From Cryobacterium sp. Y50 (lineage in GTDB: Bacteria > Actinomycetota > Actinomycetes > Actinomycetales > Microbacteriaceae), in contig NZ_PJJM01000083.1 in the NCBI RefSeq assembly GCF_002929805.1, forward strand, positions 1 through 64,000: 64,000 nt of DNA, read 5' to 3'. Below are positions 52,630 to 61,660 of the stretch, piece after piece. Position 1 is the stretch's first letter; every line of letters begins with the position of its first letter. Under the pieces are notes generated by a model. It worked only from the letters and a program-made list of their open reading frames with translations. It was not told the origin of the DNA and searched no databases. The position numbers and the translations under genes are program-made.

Positions 52630-55514
52630 GGCTTGACCCAGCGACCACCAGAGAGAATGCCGGTCGCCCAACGCGAAAGCCGGCTGCGGTCGATCTTGGA
52701 GTTGTGCCGAATATCGGTGGGCAGGCCGGGCACGACGAGCACGGCGGCGACCGGCGAGCCGACAGCGGAGCGCACTGCGGCGGCGAGCGACACGGATGCC
52801 CGGTGCATGCGGCTGGCCGGCGGCACGGTTTCGATCACGGCGACCTGCTGCTGGGTGCCGACCGGGCCGACGCCGATGAAGGCCGCCCGAGCAACGTCGG
52901 GCAGCGTTTCGATGCGCTGCTCCGGACCGACCGGGGTGACAACGCCGTCAGCCGTCACGATGACATGCGGCATGCGGCCCTCGACCCAGAGGCGGCCTGC
53001 GCTGTCGAGGTGACCGACGTCACCGGTTCGATGCCAGCGTTCGCCGGGCACGGCGCCGCGGCGCGAGGCCCGCTCGGTGAGCCAGAGCCGGTCGTAGTGG
53101 TCCTTGACGTGCGGCGCCGACACGACGATCTCACCGGTCACGTCGGGCTGCTCCGACAATTCACCAACGGATGCCCCACTCGCGTCGAGCGCGCTGATCC
53201 GGATGCGCGTGGTTTGTGTCGAGGCCCCGACGCAGACTCCCCCGGCCGGGTTCACAGTGGTCGCAGTCGGCATCGCGATCGGCGCGGTCTCTCCATCTCC
53301 GCTGGTTGAACTTGCCGGGACCACCGTCTCAGGTTTCGAGGCAGCGGACGGGGCCAGCTCGCCGTCGTGCGCTGCGGCATCCGTTCTGCAAGGCATCGAA
53401 ACACTCGCAGCAGCAGCCCGAATGCCCTCGAGCGTGATGTCGGCCATCAGCAGGCCCTCGGTCATGCCGTACGGGGTGTGCGCGGTCGCTTGCGGCATGA
53501 GCGCCGCGGCCTGGGTGAGCAGGCTCTCGGAGATTGGGGCGCCGGCCGAGAGAAAACGCTGCACCCCGGCGAGGGCCGCGTGATCGGTGGGGGTGAGCGC
53601 GCCGGCGGTCGCAACGACGTTCACGAGCGCGGCGGGCGAAAGGAAGACAACGGTGGCGTCGATGGCGGCGACGGCGGCAGCAACCGCGGTGGCCGTGAGG
53701 GTCTTGGGGGCGGTGACGTCCATGTCGGGCGTGACCGAGCGGGCGCCGAGGGCCGGGCCGAGCAGGGCGAACGGAGCGAATCCGGCGACGAGACCGGTTC
53801 CGACGCCAACTCCGTATTGCAGAAAGAGGGCATTGCTCACGGCGGAGAGCTGGCCGTGCGTATAGACGACGCCCTTGGCCGGCCCGGTCGATCCGGAGGT
53901 GAACAGCACGGCCGCCGCGTCGGTCGGCGCGGGCTCGGTCGGGAGTGCGTCGCCGGCGTCGAGGCGCGCCTGACCCAGCCTGGTCAGCTCGGCGAGGGTG
54001 TGCTCGATGCTCAGGAGTGCGGCCATCGGTGCCGGAAAACGCGCTGTCGAGATCTTGCGTCCGGGCCAGCCGAGAGCGCGGGCGGCCATGAGGCCGGGAG
54101 CGGCTCCGATGACGCAGTCAGGGCGGGCGCCGCGCACGGCGCGAGTGAGGCCGGGGAGGCCGAGGCCGGCATCCGCTACGACGACGATCGCGCCGATGCG
54201 CACGCAGGCGTAGAGCACCGCGGTGAGGTCTGCGCTCGGCGGAACCAGGAGCGAGACGCGGTCGCCGGGCTTAACGCCGATGAAGACGAGACCGGCCGCG
54301 ATCTGGCGCACACGCCGCGACAGCAAGCGCCAGCTGACGGTGCGCGGGGCCGCCGGCTGCATATCAACGAGGGCGATCTCGTCGGAGCATTGCAGCTCGT
54401 CGAGGTAATACCAAAGTGGATGCGTCCCCGCGACTTCCCACGCGGCTTGCGATCCCCCTCTGGCGGTCTCGGCAAGCTCGACCAACGACAGGGGCGCAGC
54501 CGACGAGGCGGCCTCACTCCCCGAGACGGCGTCACCAAGCCAGAGCAGCGCGGCGGCAGCGTAGTCCGCGTCCTCGGCCAGCAGATGCCCAGCGCCCTCG
54601 AACCGGTGCACTTGGGCGTGCGGCATCCGCTCGACCAGGTCGTCGAGGTAGCGGTCGCTAAAGATCGGGTCGCGTGGACCCCAGAGCAGCAATGTCGGCA
54701 CCGTGAGGGCGCGTGCGCCCTCCGCTATGCGGTCGAGTTCGGGCCGACTTTCGTGGCTTAGCGCGACCGGAATGTCGGCGACGAACCCGCCGATTCCCCC
54801 GCGCCGAGCACTCGTCAGGTACGGCGCTCGGTAGCCGCGCTTGACCTCATTCGATAGCGACGGATGCGCCAACGCCAGCGTCGTGGCCAGAAAAGCCGGC
54901 GTCGCCACGGTCGCCGGACCGAGAATTCCACGACCGAGAGCGAGCCGCAACGGCGCCGGAATCGGAACGCCAGCGCACTGATGCACCGCCGTATTGAGCA
55001 GCATGACCCCGGCCAGCAGCTCGGGGTGGTCGACGGCCCAGCCGAGCGAGACCACTCCTCCCCAGTCATGGCCGAGGGTGATGACCGGCCCGGCCAAGTC
55101 GAGGGCGTCGGTGAGGTCGCCGAGGTCCTGCACCCGGCGGGCCAGTGGGCGAAAACCTCCGGTGCGCTCGGAAAAACCCATGTCGAGCTGGTCGACGGCG
55201 ATCACGCGCCAGGCGGGCGCACCCGACGCCGCGGCATCCGTTGCCGACGACAGCAGGCTGCGCCACAGGTAGGACCAGGTCGGGTTGCCGTGCACGCACA
55301 GAATCGTTCCGACCGCAATCACGCCGAGCGCGTCGAGCTGCGGGCCGTTGTCGAGCAGGTGCCAGCCGTGCCGCAGCTCTCCCGTTGAATTGCTCTCGGC
55401 AACCTCGACCAGCTGGGACCACTCCGGGTCGAGGCCCGCCAGCCCGACCGGCGGCAGTGCCGCCGGAGCCGAAACGGTGCGAGACAGACGACGGGAGGTT
55501 CGGGTATCAGTCAC
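52626..55514 (-). CDS. OleBC fusion: beta-lactone decarboxylase plus beta-lactone synthetase
   Basis: A protein of 962 aa from GTG 55514. Residues 1-330 are an alpha/beta hydrolase of the haloalkane-dehalogenase type with its Asp nucleophile in ITLGHDWGGVVSLGWAV and His in HRFEGAGHLLAEDA; this is OleB, which decarboxylates the beta-lactone to the alkene. Residues 360-962 are an acyl-AMP ligase-like OleC with VLFTSGSTGPAKGVVYTHG and RWHRTGDVGHLDSAGRLWVEGR, making the beta-lactone from the beta-hydroxy acid. The fused form is known in actinobacteria. A Ser/Ala-rich insert of about 80 residues (near 700-790) interrupts OleC. Confidence 0.92.
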   Translation of the reverse strand: MTDTRTSRRLSRTVSAPAALPPVGLAGLDPEWSQLVEVAESNSTGELRHGWHLLDNGPQLDALGVIAVGTILCVHGNPTWSYLWRSLLSSATDAAASGAPAWRVIAVDQLDMGFSERTGGFRPLARRVQDLGDLTDALDLAGPVITLGHDWGGVVSLGWAVDHPELLAGVMLLNTAVHQCAGVPIPAPLRLALGRGILGPATVATPAFLATTLALAHPSLSNEVKRGYRAPYLTSARRGGIGGFVADIPVALSHESRPELDRIAEGARALTVPTLLLWGPRDPIFSDRYLDDLVERMPHAQVHRFEGAGHLLAEDADYAAAALLWLGDAVSGSEAASSAAPLSLVELAETARGGSQAAWEVAGTHPLWYYLDELQCSDEIALVDMQPAAPRTVSWRLLSRRVRQIAAGLVFIGVKPGDRVSLLVPPSADLTAVLYACVRIGAIVVVADAGLGLPGLTRAVRGARPDCVIGAAPGLMAARALGWPGRKISTARFPAPMAALLSIEHTLAELTRLGQARLDAGDALPTEPAPTDAAAVLFTSGSTGPAKGVVYTHGQLSAVSNALFLQYGVGVGTGLVAGFAPFALLGPALGARSVTPDMDVTAPKTLTATAVAAAVAAIDATVVFLSPAALVNVVATAGALTPTDHAALAGVQRFLSAGAPISESLLTQAAALMPQATAHTPYGMTEGLLMADITLEGIRAAAASVSMPCRTDAAAHDGELAPSAASKPETVVPASSTSGDGETAPIAMPTATTVNPAGGVCVGASTQTTRIRISALDASGASVGELSEQPDVTGEIVVSAPHVKDHYDRLWLTERASRRGAVPGERWHRTGDVGHLDSAGRLWVEGRMPHVIVTADGVVTPVGPEQRIETLPDVARAAFIGVGPVGTQQQVAVIETVPPASRMHRASVSLAAAVRSAVGSPVAAVLVVPGLPTDIRHNSKIDRSRLSRWATGILSGGRWVKP

Positions 55515-55558
55515 AGGGCCATTTCTGAGCGGGTTCGAGCAGGGTTACAGAACGGAGT

Positions 55559-56581
55559 TCACCAGCAGAGCTCCATCATGGCGGTGTTGAGGCCGGAACC
55601 GACGCCCATCAGCAGCACCCGGTTGCCCGGCTGCAGATTCGACGCCTCTTGCGAGAGCGTGATCGGAATCGACGCCGGGCCCACATTGCCAAGCTTCGGA
55701 TAGGTCAGCGGAATCTTGGTTTTGTCCATGCCGGTCGCCTTGACGATGGCGTTGGTGTGCACGTCGGAGACCTGATGCACGATGTAGCGGTCCATGTTGG
55801 ACCAGCTCCAGTCGCGCTTTGCCTCGGTCCAGGCAGAGACGACCAATTCCATGCCGCCCTTGAGTAGCGCCTTCGCGTCGGTGAACATGCCATCGACGCT
55901 GCCGACGCAGAGTCCGTTGAACTGGGTGGCCGCGCGGGTGACTCCACCTAGAATGCGGTGTCCGCCGGGGTGGGCATCCGCTGGACCGAGCACGGCGGCG
56001 GCAGCGCCGGAGCCGAGGGTGAGGCTCGCGAACTCGCTCATGAAGTCTTTGCGCTTGATGCCCGGGCGACCGAGGCGCTCGATCGTGTTGGTCTGGATCT
56101 CATCGGCGTCTTCACCGTCAATGATCACGGCGTACTTGATCTGCCCGCTGTCGATGAGCTGCGCGGCGAGGGTCATGCCGTTGACGAAGCCGAGGCAGGC
56201 GTTGGCGATGTCGAAGTTGATCGCCGACGACGGCAGGCCCAGGCCGTGGTGGATTCGCACGGCAACGGAGGGTTCGAGATGCTTGCGGGTGACCGAGGTG
56301 TTGATGAGCAGGCCCACGTCGCTCGGCTTGATGCCGGCCTCGCGCAGGGCGATCTTGCCGGCCTTGACCGCGGCGTCATCGAAGGTCTCATTCGGCCCCC
56401 AATTGCGGCGTTCGTACACACCGGCGACGCGCTGCAGCAGCCCGATCGGCAGTTTGAGGCGCGTCAAAGCAGGCTTCAACCGTCGGTCGATCTCTTCCGA
56501 CGTTATGATCAGCGGCGCCATCAGACTCGCGATCGACAACAAGGCGACGTTTCGATGCGTCGTCGTCGCGTTTCCGTTCAA
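55559..56581 (-). CDS. oleA: OleA, thiolase-fold head-to-head acyl-CoA condensing enzyme
   Basis: 340 aa from TTG 56581, chosen because MNGNATTTHRNVALLSIASL is the expected OleA start and AGGGG lies upstream; the frame is open to 56662. KASIII-like: the catalytic Cys is in FDIANACLGFVNGMTLA, the OleA-specific Glu in KHLEPSVAV, His in IVHQVSDVHTNAI and Asn in LGNVGPASIPITL. It condenses two fatty acyl-CoAs to a 2-alkyl-3-ketoacid. First gene of the operon; a gap of 44 bp separates it from oleBC. Confidence 0.93.
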   Translation of the reverse strand: MNGNATTTHRNVALLSIASLMAPLIITSEEIDRRLKPALTRLKLPIGLLQRVAGVYERRNWGPNETFDDAAVKAGKIALREAGIKPSDVGLLINTSVTRKHLEPSVAVRIHHGLGLPSSAINFDIANACLGFVNGMTLAAQLIDSGQIKYAVIIDGEDADEIQTNTIERLGRPGIKRKDFMSEFASLTLGSGAAAAVLGPADAHPGGHRILGGVTRAATQFNGLCVGSVDGMFTDAKALLKGGMELVVSAWTEAKRDWSWSNMDRYIVHQVSDVHTNAIVKATGMDKTKIPLTYPKLGNVGPASIPITLSQEASNLQPGNRVLLMGVGSGLNTAMMELCW

Positions 56582-56702
56582 GCGTGAACCCCTGTCGAGT
56601 TGTGGACAGCGGTAAGCATACGTCCCCTGTGAGTTTGACTTACGAAACTGTACGCGAACCACACGTAGCCTGTGAGCGCTATCGATTGCTCGGTGTAGAA
56701 CC

Positions 56703-56767
56703 GCGGAGATTCTCGCCGATAACCCCCATAAAAATGCGATTGAAGGCTGCCAGACGAGAATCTCCGC
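56703..56767. repeat. 13-bp perfect inverted repeat between oleA and putA
   Basis: GCGGAGATTCTCG (56703-56715) and CGAGAATCTCCGC (56755-56767) are exact inverted copies with a 39-bp spacer. The repeat sits 13 bp past the putA stop and ahead of oleA. The long loop is poor for a terminator; a regulator site or a looped RNA structure is possible. Confidence 0.6.
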
Positions 56768-56780
56768 AGCTGGGTGCGCT

Positions 56781-59700
56781 CTAGATCACGCCGTCCGAGA
56801 GAGTGCTCGGGTTGCCGAACCGGTGCGCGGTGATGGAGATGGCCTGTTCCCGCAGGAACGGCAGCACCTCGATGCGGCCGGCCTGGGTGACCGCGTTGGA
56901 GTACACGGCGATGTCGGGGCTGCCGTTGACGGCGTCGGCAAAAGCGGATGCCGCCTCCCGCGCCCCCAGCACCGGGTCGCTGCCGATGAGGCGCACGCGG
57001 CTGGCCGTGATGCCACCGGAACGGGCCCGGTCGAGCCACTCGTCGTCGCTTTCAATGAACACCGGAATCTCACGCTCGGCCAGGATGTTGCGCACGGCCG
57101 GCGGAACCGGAATGGTGCTCGACACGTCGAAACGTGACGTCGACAGGGTCGCAGCGGCGATCACGCGCAGCAGCTGGGCGAGCGTTCCCGACTCGGTCAG
57201 GCGCACGGTGACCGGCAGCGCGCGGTAGCGGAACAGGTTGCGCTCCACGCCGAGGTCGGTCGCGTCGCGCACGACATTGAATTCCTCGCGCCAGGCGAGT
57301 GCGTCGCTCACTGCGGAGCGGCGCAGCACGTCGAAGTCGGCGTAGTCGAGAAAAGGCTGGCTCGCCTCGATGATGTCGGTGACGCGCTGTTCGAGCCCGC
57401 GCAGGTGCAGCGTCGAGCTGTTGCGGCCGGGCTCGTTGACCCAGCTGCCGAGGCCGAGCAGGTAGTTCGGTCCGCCGGCCTTGGTGCCGGCTCCCACGGC
57501 TGAGCGCTTCCAGCCCCCGAAGGGCTGGCGCTGCACAATGGCACCGGTGATGCCACGGTTGACGTAGAGGTTGCCGGCCTCGATCGTGTCGACCCAGAGG
57601 GCCAGCTCGTCGGCGTCGAGCGAATGTAGCCCGGTGGTCAGGCCATAGTCGACGGCGTTTTGAAAGTGGATGGCTTCTTCCAGATTGCGCGCGTGCATCA
57701 CACCGAGCACCGGACCGAAGAACTCGGTGAGGTGAAAGTACGATCCGGGCACGACGCCGGTGCGGATGCCCGGTGACCAGAGTTTGCCGGTCCCATCGAG
57801 CTGCTTCGGCTCGACCAGCCACTTCTCTTCAGCACCGAGGGTGGTCAGCGCGTGCAGTAGCTTGCCGTCGGCCGGCGACATGATCGGGCCCATCTGGGTA
57901 ACCGGGTCGCTCGCGTGGCCAACCTTGATCGACGTCGCGGCGTCGACCAGCTGGCCGAGGAACCGCTCCGACTTTGCGACCGATCCGACCAGAATCACCA
58001 GGCTCGCGGCCGAGCACTTCTGGCCGGCGTGGCCGAAGGCGCTCTTGACAACGTCAGCGGCGGCCAGGTCGAAGTCGGCCGAGGGGGTGACGATGATGGC
58101 GTTCTTGCCGCTGGTTTCGGCGAGCAGCGGGAGGTCCCGGCGGAACGAGCGAAACAGCTCGGCCGTCTCGTAACCGCCGGTGAGAATGACCCGGTTCACC
58201 GCGGGGTGCGCGATGAGCTTGGCGCCGAGCTCACGGTCGGGCAGGTTGACCAGCGCGAGAAGTTCGCGAGGAATGCCTGCTTCCCACAACGCCTCGACGA
58301 CGACGGCACCGGTGCGCTGGGCTGCGGTGGCGGGCTTGACCACGACGCCAGCACCCGACGCGAGGGCGGCGAGCATGCCACCGGCCGGGATGGCGGTCGG
58401 GAAATTCCACGGCGGGGTGACGACGATGAGCTTGGACGGCACGAAGATGGCGCCCTGCACACGGTCGAGGTCCTTGGCTCGTTCGGCGTAGTAGTTGGCG
58501 AAGTCGATGGCTTCGCTCACTTCGGCGTCACCCTCGGTGATGGTCTTGCCGCACTCGCTCGCCATGACCTCGATCAGGCGGTCACGGTTGGCGGCGAGCG
58601 CCAGGGCGGCGCGGTGCAGCACCGCAGCACGTTCGACGCCGGTCTTCTGGCCCCAAGCGATTCCGGCTTCGAGCACACCGTCAATGATCGTGTTCAGCGC
58701 GGCCTCGTCGGGCACCGCAGCGGCCAGGTTCGTGTCCGTTCCGAGAGTGGATGCATCGGCGCGGGCCAGGATACGCCGGCCCCAGGCCCGGTTGGCGGGC
58801 AGCGACGGGTCGGTGTCCGGCTCGTTGTGGAAGGTTGAGTGCGTGGGCACCGAGCCGCGGGTGATGCCCAGCAGCAGGCCGGTCAGTTGCGGATCGTCGT
58901 CGGGGGCGGTCTCGGAAATCTGGCTCCGGGCATCCGTGTGGGCGGCAGCCAGGCGATCAAAGTCGTAGCTACTCGAGCGATCCTGCACCCGGTTGGGAGT
59001 AGGCACCACGTCATCGAGGGCGTCGAGGGAGGCTTGAAAACGGGCCTTCTCACGGTCGAACAGCTCGGGGTTGCTGGTCAGTTCGAACACGGCCGACATG
59101 AAGTTCTCCGAGCTCGCGTTCTCTTCGAGCCGGCGAATGAGGTAGCTGATAGCCACGTCGAACTGCGAAGGATCGACGACGGGTGTGTAGAGCAGCAGCT
59201 GGCCGACGTCATTGCGCACGGCTTGCGCCTGGCCTGTGGCCATGCCAAGCAGCATCTCGAACTCGACCCGGTCGTCGACGCCGCGGGCGACGCTGAGCAG
59301 GTGCGCCCAGGCCACGTCGAACAGGTTGTGGCCGGCAATGCCGAGCTTGACGGCATCCGTATTCTGCGGGGTCATTGCCCAGTTGAGCACGCGCTTGTAG
59401 TTCGTGTCGGTGTCTTGCTTGCTGCCGAAGGTCGCGAGGGGCCAGTCGTGCACAGCGGCATCGACATTCTCCATCGCAAGGTTGGCACCCTTGACCAAAC
59501 GAACCTTGATTGGTGATCCGCCAGCCGCTCGCCGGTTCTGCGCCCAGTGGGTCAGGCCTTGAATCGCGCTCAGGGCATCGGGCAGGTAGGCCTGCAGCAC
59601 GATCCCCGCCTCAAGCTGGGCGAGCTGCGGCTGGTCAAGCAGCCCTTCGAACACCGCGATGGTGAGGTCAAGGTCGCGGTATTCCTCCATGTCGAGGTTG

Positions 59701-60368
59701 ATGAATTTCGGGGTAGCAGATGCCGCCGCGAACTCAAACAGCGGCGTCAGGCGCTTGATCACGCGGGCGACGGTCTCGTCGAAGGCCCACATCGACAGCT
59801 GGCTGGCGATCGAGGAAACTTTGATCGAGACGTAGTCCACGTCGGGACGCTGGAGGATGCGGCTCGTTGCCTCGAGGCGTTCGAGCGCCTCTTTCTCGCC
59901 GAGCACGGACTCACCGAGCAGGTTGATGTTGAGGCGGTTACCGCCCTCTTTCAGGTGCACGAGCGCGGGGCCGAGCTTCTCGGGGGTCGCGTCGACGACG
60001 AGGTGGCCAACCATCTGGCGCAGCACCGTGCGTGCGGCTGGAATGACGACCCAGGGCAGCACTGGTCCGAGGATACCGCCGAGGCCGATGGCCGCGCGCA
60101 TGTGCGGCGGCAGAAAACCGGGTGCTTTTTTGGCAACCTTCGCGAGGCTGTAGCCGGCGACCATCTTGTCCTCGGGGCGCATGACGCCGTCCACAAAGCC
60201 CACCGTGAAGTCGAGACCGTTCGGGTCCTTCAGAACGCCGGCGAGCCGCTCGGCGGCGGCATCCGTTGGGATGGTAGCGCTTTCGTCCAGCCATTTCTTG
60301 ACGAGCTTGACGACCTCCGCACTGAAATCCTCATTGGTAGGGCGGGTGGAGGCGTTGGTCATGGTCAC
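56781..60368 (-). CDS. putA: bifunctional proline dehydrogenase / P5C dehydrogenase
   Basis: 1195 aa from GTG 60368 (ATG 60362 is an alternative). The proline dehydrogenase FAD barrel spans roughly 100-450 with VSIKVSSIASQLS, the substrate loop KVRLVKGANLAME and, near its end, SQFDVAISYLIRRLEENAS. The P5C dehydrogenase covers about 540-990, with PWNFPTAIPAGGMLAALASG, Glu in LAETSGKNAIIV and Cys in GHAGQKCSAASLVI. A further 180 residues resemble the C-terminal oligomerisation/ALDH-like part of long PutAs. No DNA-binding RHH is present. It oxidises proline to glutamate. Divergent from a LysR gene. Confidence 0.95.
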   Translation of the reverse strand: MTMTNASTRPTNEDFSAEVVKLVKKWLDESATIPTDAAAERLAGVLKDPNGLDFTVGFVDGVMRPEDKMVAGYSLAKVAKKAPGFLPPHMRAAIGLGGILGPVLPWVVIPAARTVLRQMVGHLVVDATPEKLGPALVHLKEGGNRLNINLLGESVLGEKEALERLEATSRILQRPDVDYVSIKVSSIASQLSMWAFDETVARVIKRLTPLFEFAAASATPKFINLDMEEYRDLDLTIAVFEGLLDQPQLAQLEAGIVLQAYLPDALSAIQGLTHWAQNRRAAGGSPIKVRLVKGANLAMENVDAAVHDWPLATFGSKQDTDTNYKRVLNWAMTPQNTDAVKLGIAGHNLFDVAWAHLLSVARGVDDRVEFEMLLGMATGQAQAVRNDVGQLLLYTPVVDPSQFDVAISYLIRRLEENASSENFMSAVFELTSNPELFDREKARFQASLDALDDVVPTPNRVQDRSSSYDFDRLAAAHTDARSQISETAPDDDPQLTGLLLGITRGSVPTHSTFHNEPDTDPSLPANRAWGRRILARADASTLGTDTNLAAAVPDEAALNTIIDGVLEAGIAWGQKTGVERAAVLHRAALALAANRDRLIEVMASECGKTITEGDAEVSEAIDFANYYAERAKDLDRVQGAIFVPSKLIVVTPPWNFPTAIPAGGMLAALASGAGVVVKPATAAQRTGAVVVEALWEAGIPRELLALVNLPDRELGAKLIAHPAVNRVILTGGYETAELFRSFRRDLPLLAETSGKNAIIVTPSADFDLAAADVVKSAFGHAGQKCSAASLVILVGSVAKSERFLGQLVDAATSIKVGHASDPVTQMGPIMSPADGKLLHALTTLGAEEKWLVEPKQLDGTGKLWSPGIRTGVVPGSYFHLTEFFGPVLGVMHARNLEEAIHFQNAVDYGLTTGLHSLDADELALWVDTIEAGNLYVNRGITGAIVQRQPFGGWKRSAVGAGTKAGGPNYLLGLGSWVNEPGRNSSTLHLRGLEQRVTDIIEASQPFLDYADFDVLRRSAVSDALAWREEFNVVRDATDLGVERNLFRYRALPVTVRLTESGTLAQLLRVIAAATLSTSRFDVSSTIPVPPAVRNILAEREIPVFIESDDEWLDRARSGGITASRVRLIGSDPVLGAREAASAFADAVNGSPDIAVYSNAVTQAGRIEVLPFLREQAISITAHRFGNPSTLSDGVI

Positions 60369-60519
60369 GAGACTAGTCTTTCGTTCACGGATGGGTTGCT
60401 CTGGTGGTTCAAGTCTGTGGCCAGCCTATATTTAGTAAAAGCAATTGTTTCTGCATGATATTCGTTACAATTTCTAATGATTTGGTTTCGGGCGGGTCAA
60501 TGGGTGTAAGGGGCAGCGG

Positions 60520-61476
60520 ATGCTGGATGTCAGGCGACTGCGACTGCTGCGCGAACTGAAGATTCGCGGCACCCTCGCCGGGGTCGCCGAGGCCCTCGCC
60601 TACAGCCCTTCCGCGGTGTCGCAACAGCTCGCACTGCTCGAAAAAGAAGCCGGCGTCGTGCTGCTCAAGAAGGTTGGCCGGCGGGTGCAGCTCACGCAGC
60701 AGGCGGAGATTCTGGTCGAACACACGACCTTTCTGCTGGAGCGGTTGGAGCTCGCCGAGGCCGACCTGCGCGCGAGCACCACGACGGTGTCTGGCACGGT
60801 GCGGGTGGCCGTGTTCCAGTCGGCCGCCCTCGCCGTGATTCCGCGGGCACTCACCTTTCTGGCCGAGGATTTTCCGGCCCTGCGGGTAGAAGTGACCGAA
60901 CGCGAGCCGGAACGTGGCCTGTTCGAGGTCGCGGCGCGCGACTTCGACCTCGTGCTCGCTGAGCAGTATCCCGGCCATACCCGAGCGCACTGGCCCGACC
61001 TCGACCGCATCAATCTCGCGACGGATGCGTTGCGGCTCGCGGTGCCGCCGGATTCCGGACGGATCAACGCAGCGACGTTGGAGGAGACCGCCGGGCTGCC
61101 CTGGGTGATGGAGCCCGTGGGCACAGCGTCACGGCAGTGGGCGACGCAGCTTTGCCGCTCGGCCGGGTTCGAACCGGACGTTCGGTTCGAAACGGCCGAC
61201 CTGATCGCACATATCCGCCTGATTGAATCGGGCAATGCCGTGGGCATTCTGCCCGACCTGGTCTGGGCCGGGCGAATGCCGGCCGTACAGTTACACGACT
61301 TGCCTGGCACCCCGCACCGCACCCTGTTTTCGGCCGCACGCCATTCGAGCGCCCAGCGACCAGGGGTGGTCGCGGTGCGCGAAGCCCTCGACCGGGCGGT
61401 GAGCAAGGTGGCCAAACCCACCGAATCCGACCCGCTCGAGCCGCCGCGCCCGTTCGAGCCCCTCGCGCCGGTGTAG
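60520..61476 (+). CDS. LysR family regulator, probable putA activator
   Basis: A protein of 318 aa. The N-terminal HTH is MLDVRRLRLLRELKIRGTLA, EALAYSPSAVSQQLALLEKE, then a linker helix and the two-lobed co-inducer domain (GTVRVAVFQSAALAVIPRAL, RIDL-like segments). It is divergent from putA over a 150-bp, unusually AT-rich control region with an ATTGT-N18-ACAAT arrangement (60444-60471). The arrangement and partner gene suggest proline- or P5C-responsive control of putA. Confidence 0.9.
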   Translation: MLDVRRLRLLRELKIRGTLAGVAEALAYSPSAVSQQLALLEKEAGVVLLKKVGRRVQLTQQAEILVEHTTFLLERLELAEADLRASTTTVSGTVRVAVFQSAALAVIPRALTFLAEDFPALRVEVTEREPERGLFEVAARDFDLVLAEQYPGHTRAHWPDLDRINLATDALRLAVPPDSGRINAATLEETAGLPWVMEPVGTASRQWATQLCRSAGFEPDVRFETADLIAHIRLIESGNAVGILPDLVWAGRMPAVQLHDLPGTPHRTLFSAARHSSAQRPGVVAVREALDRAVSKVAKPTESDPLEPPRPFEPLAPV

Positions 61477-61660
61477 CCGGATTCCGCGAAAGCGGGTAAA
61501 AGGTTTGCTTCAGCCCTCGCGAAGCAGCCGTCACTGAAAACGCGCCTAGCTTCCCGCCCCAACGTCACGAACCGACGCAAGATGTCCGATAACCCGCCGC
61601 ACCCGCCTGCGAGATCCACCCATTCGGTGGTCGAGCTTGCCGACGCTTCTATGGCAGAAG

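Noticed and set aside
53367..54761. Rightward 464-aa ORF over oleBC
   Set aside because: Gly/Arg/Glu-rich antisense shadow of the OleC domain.
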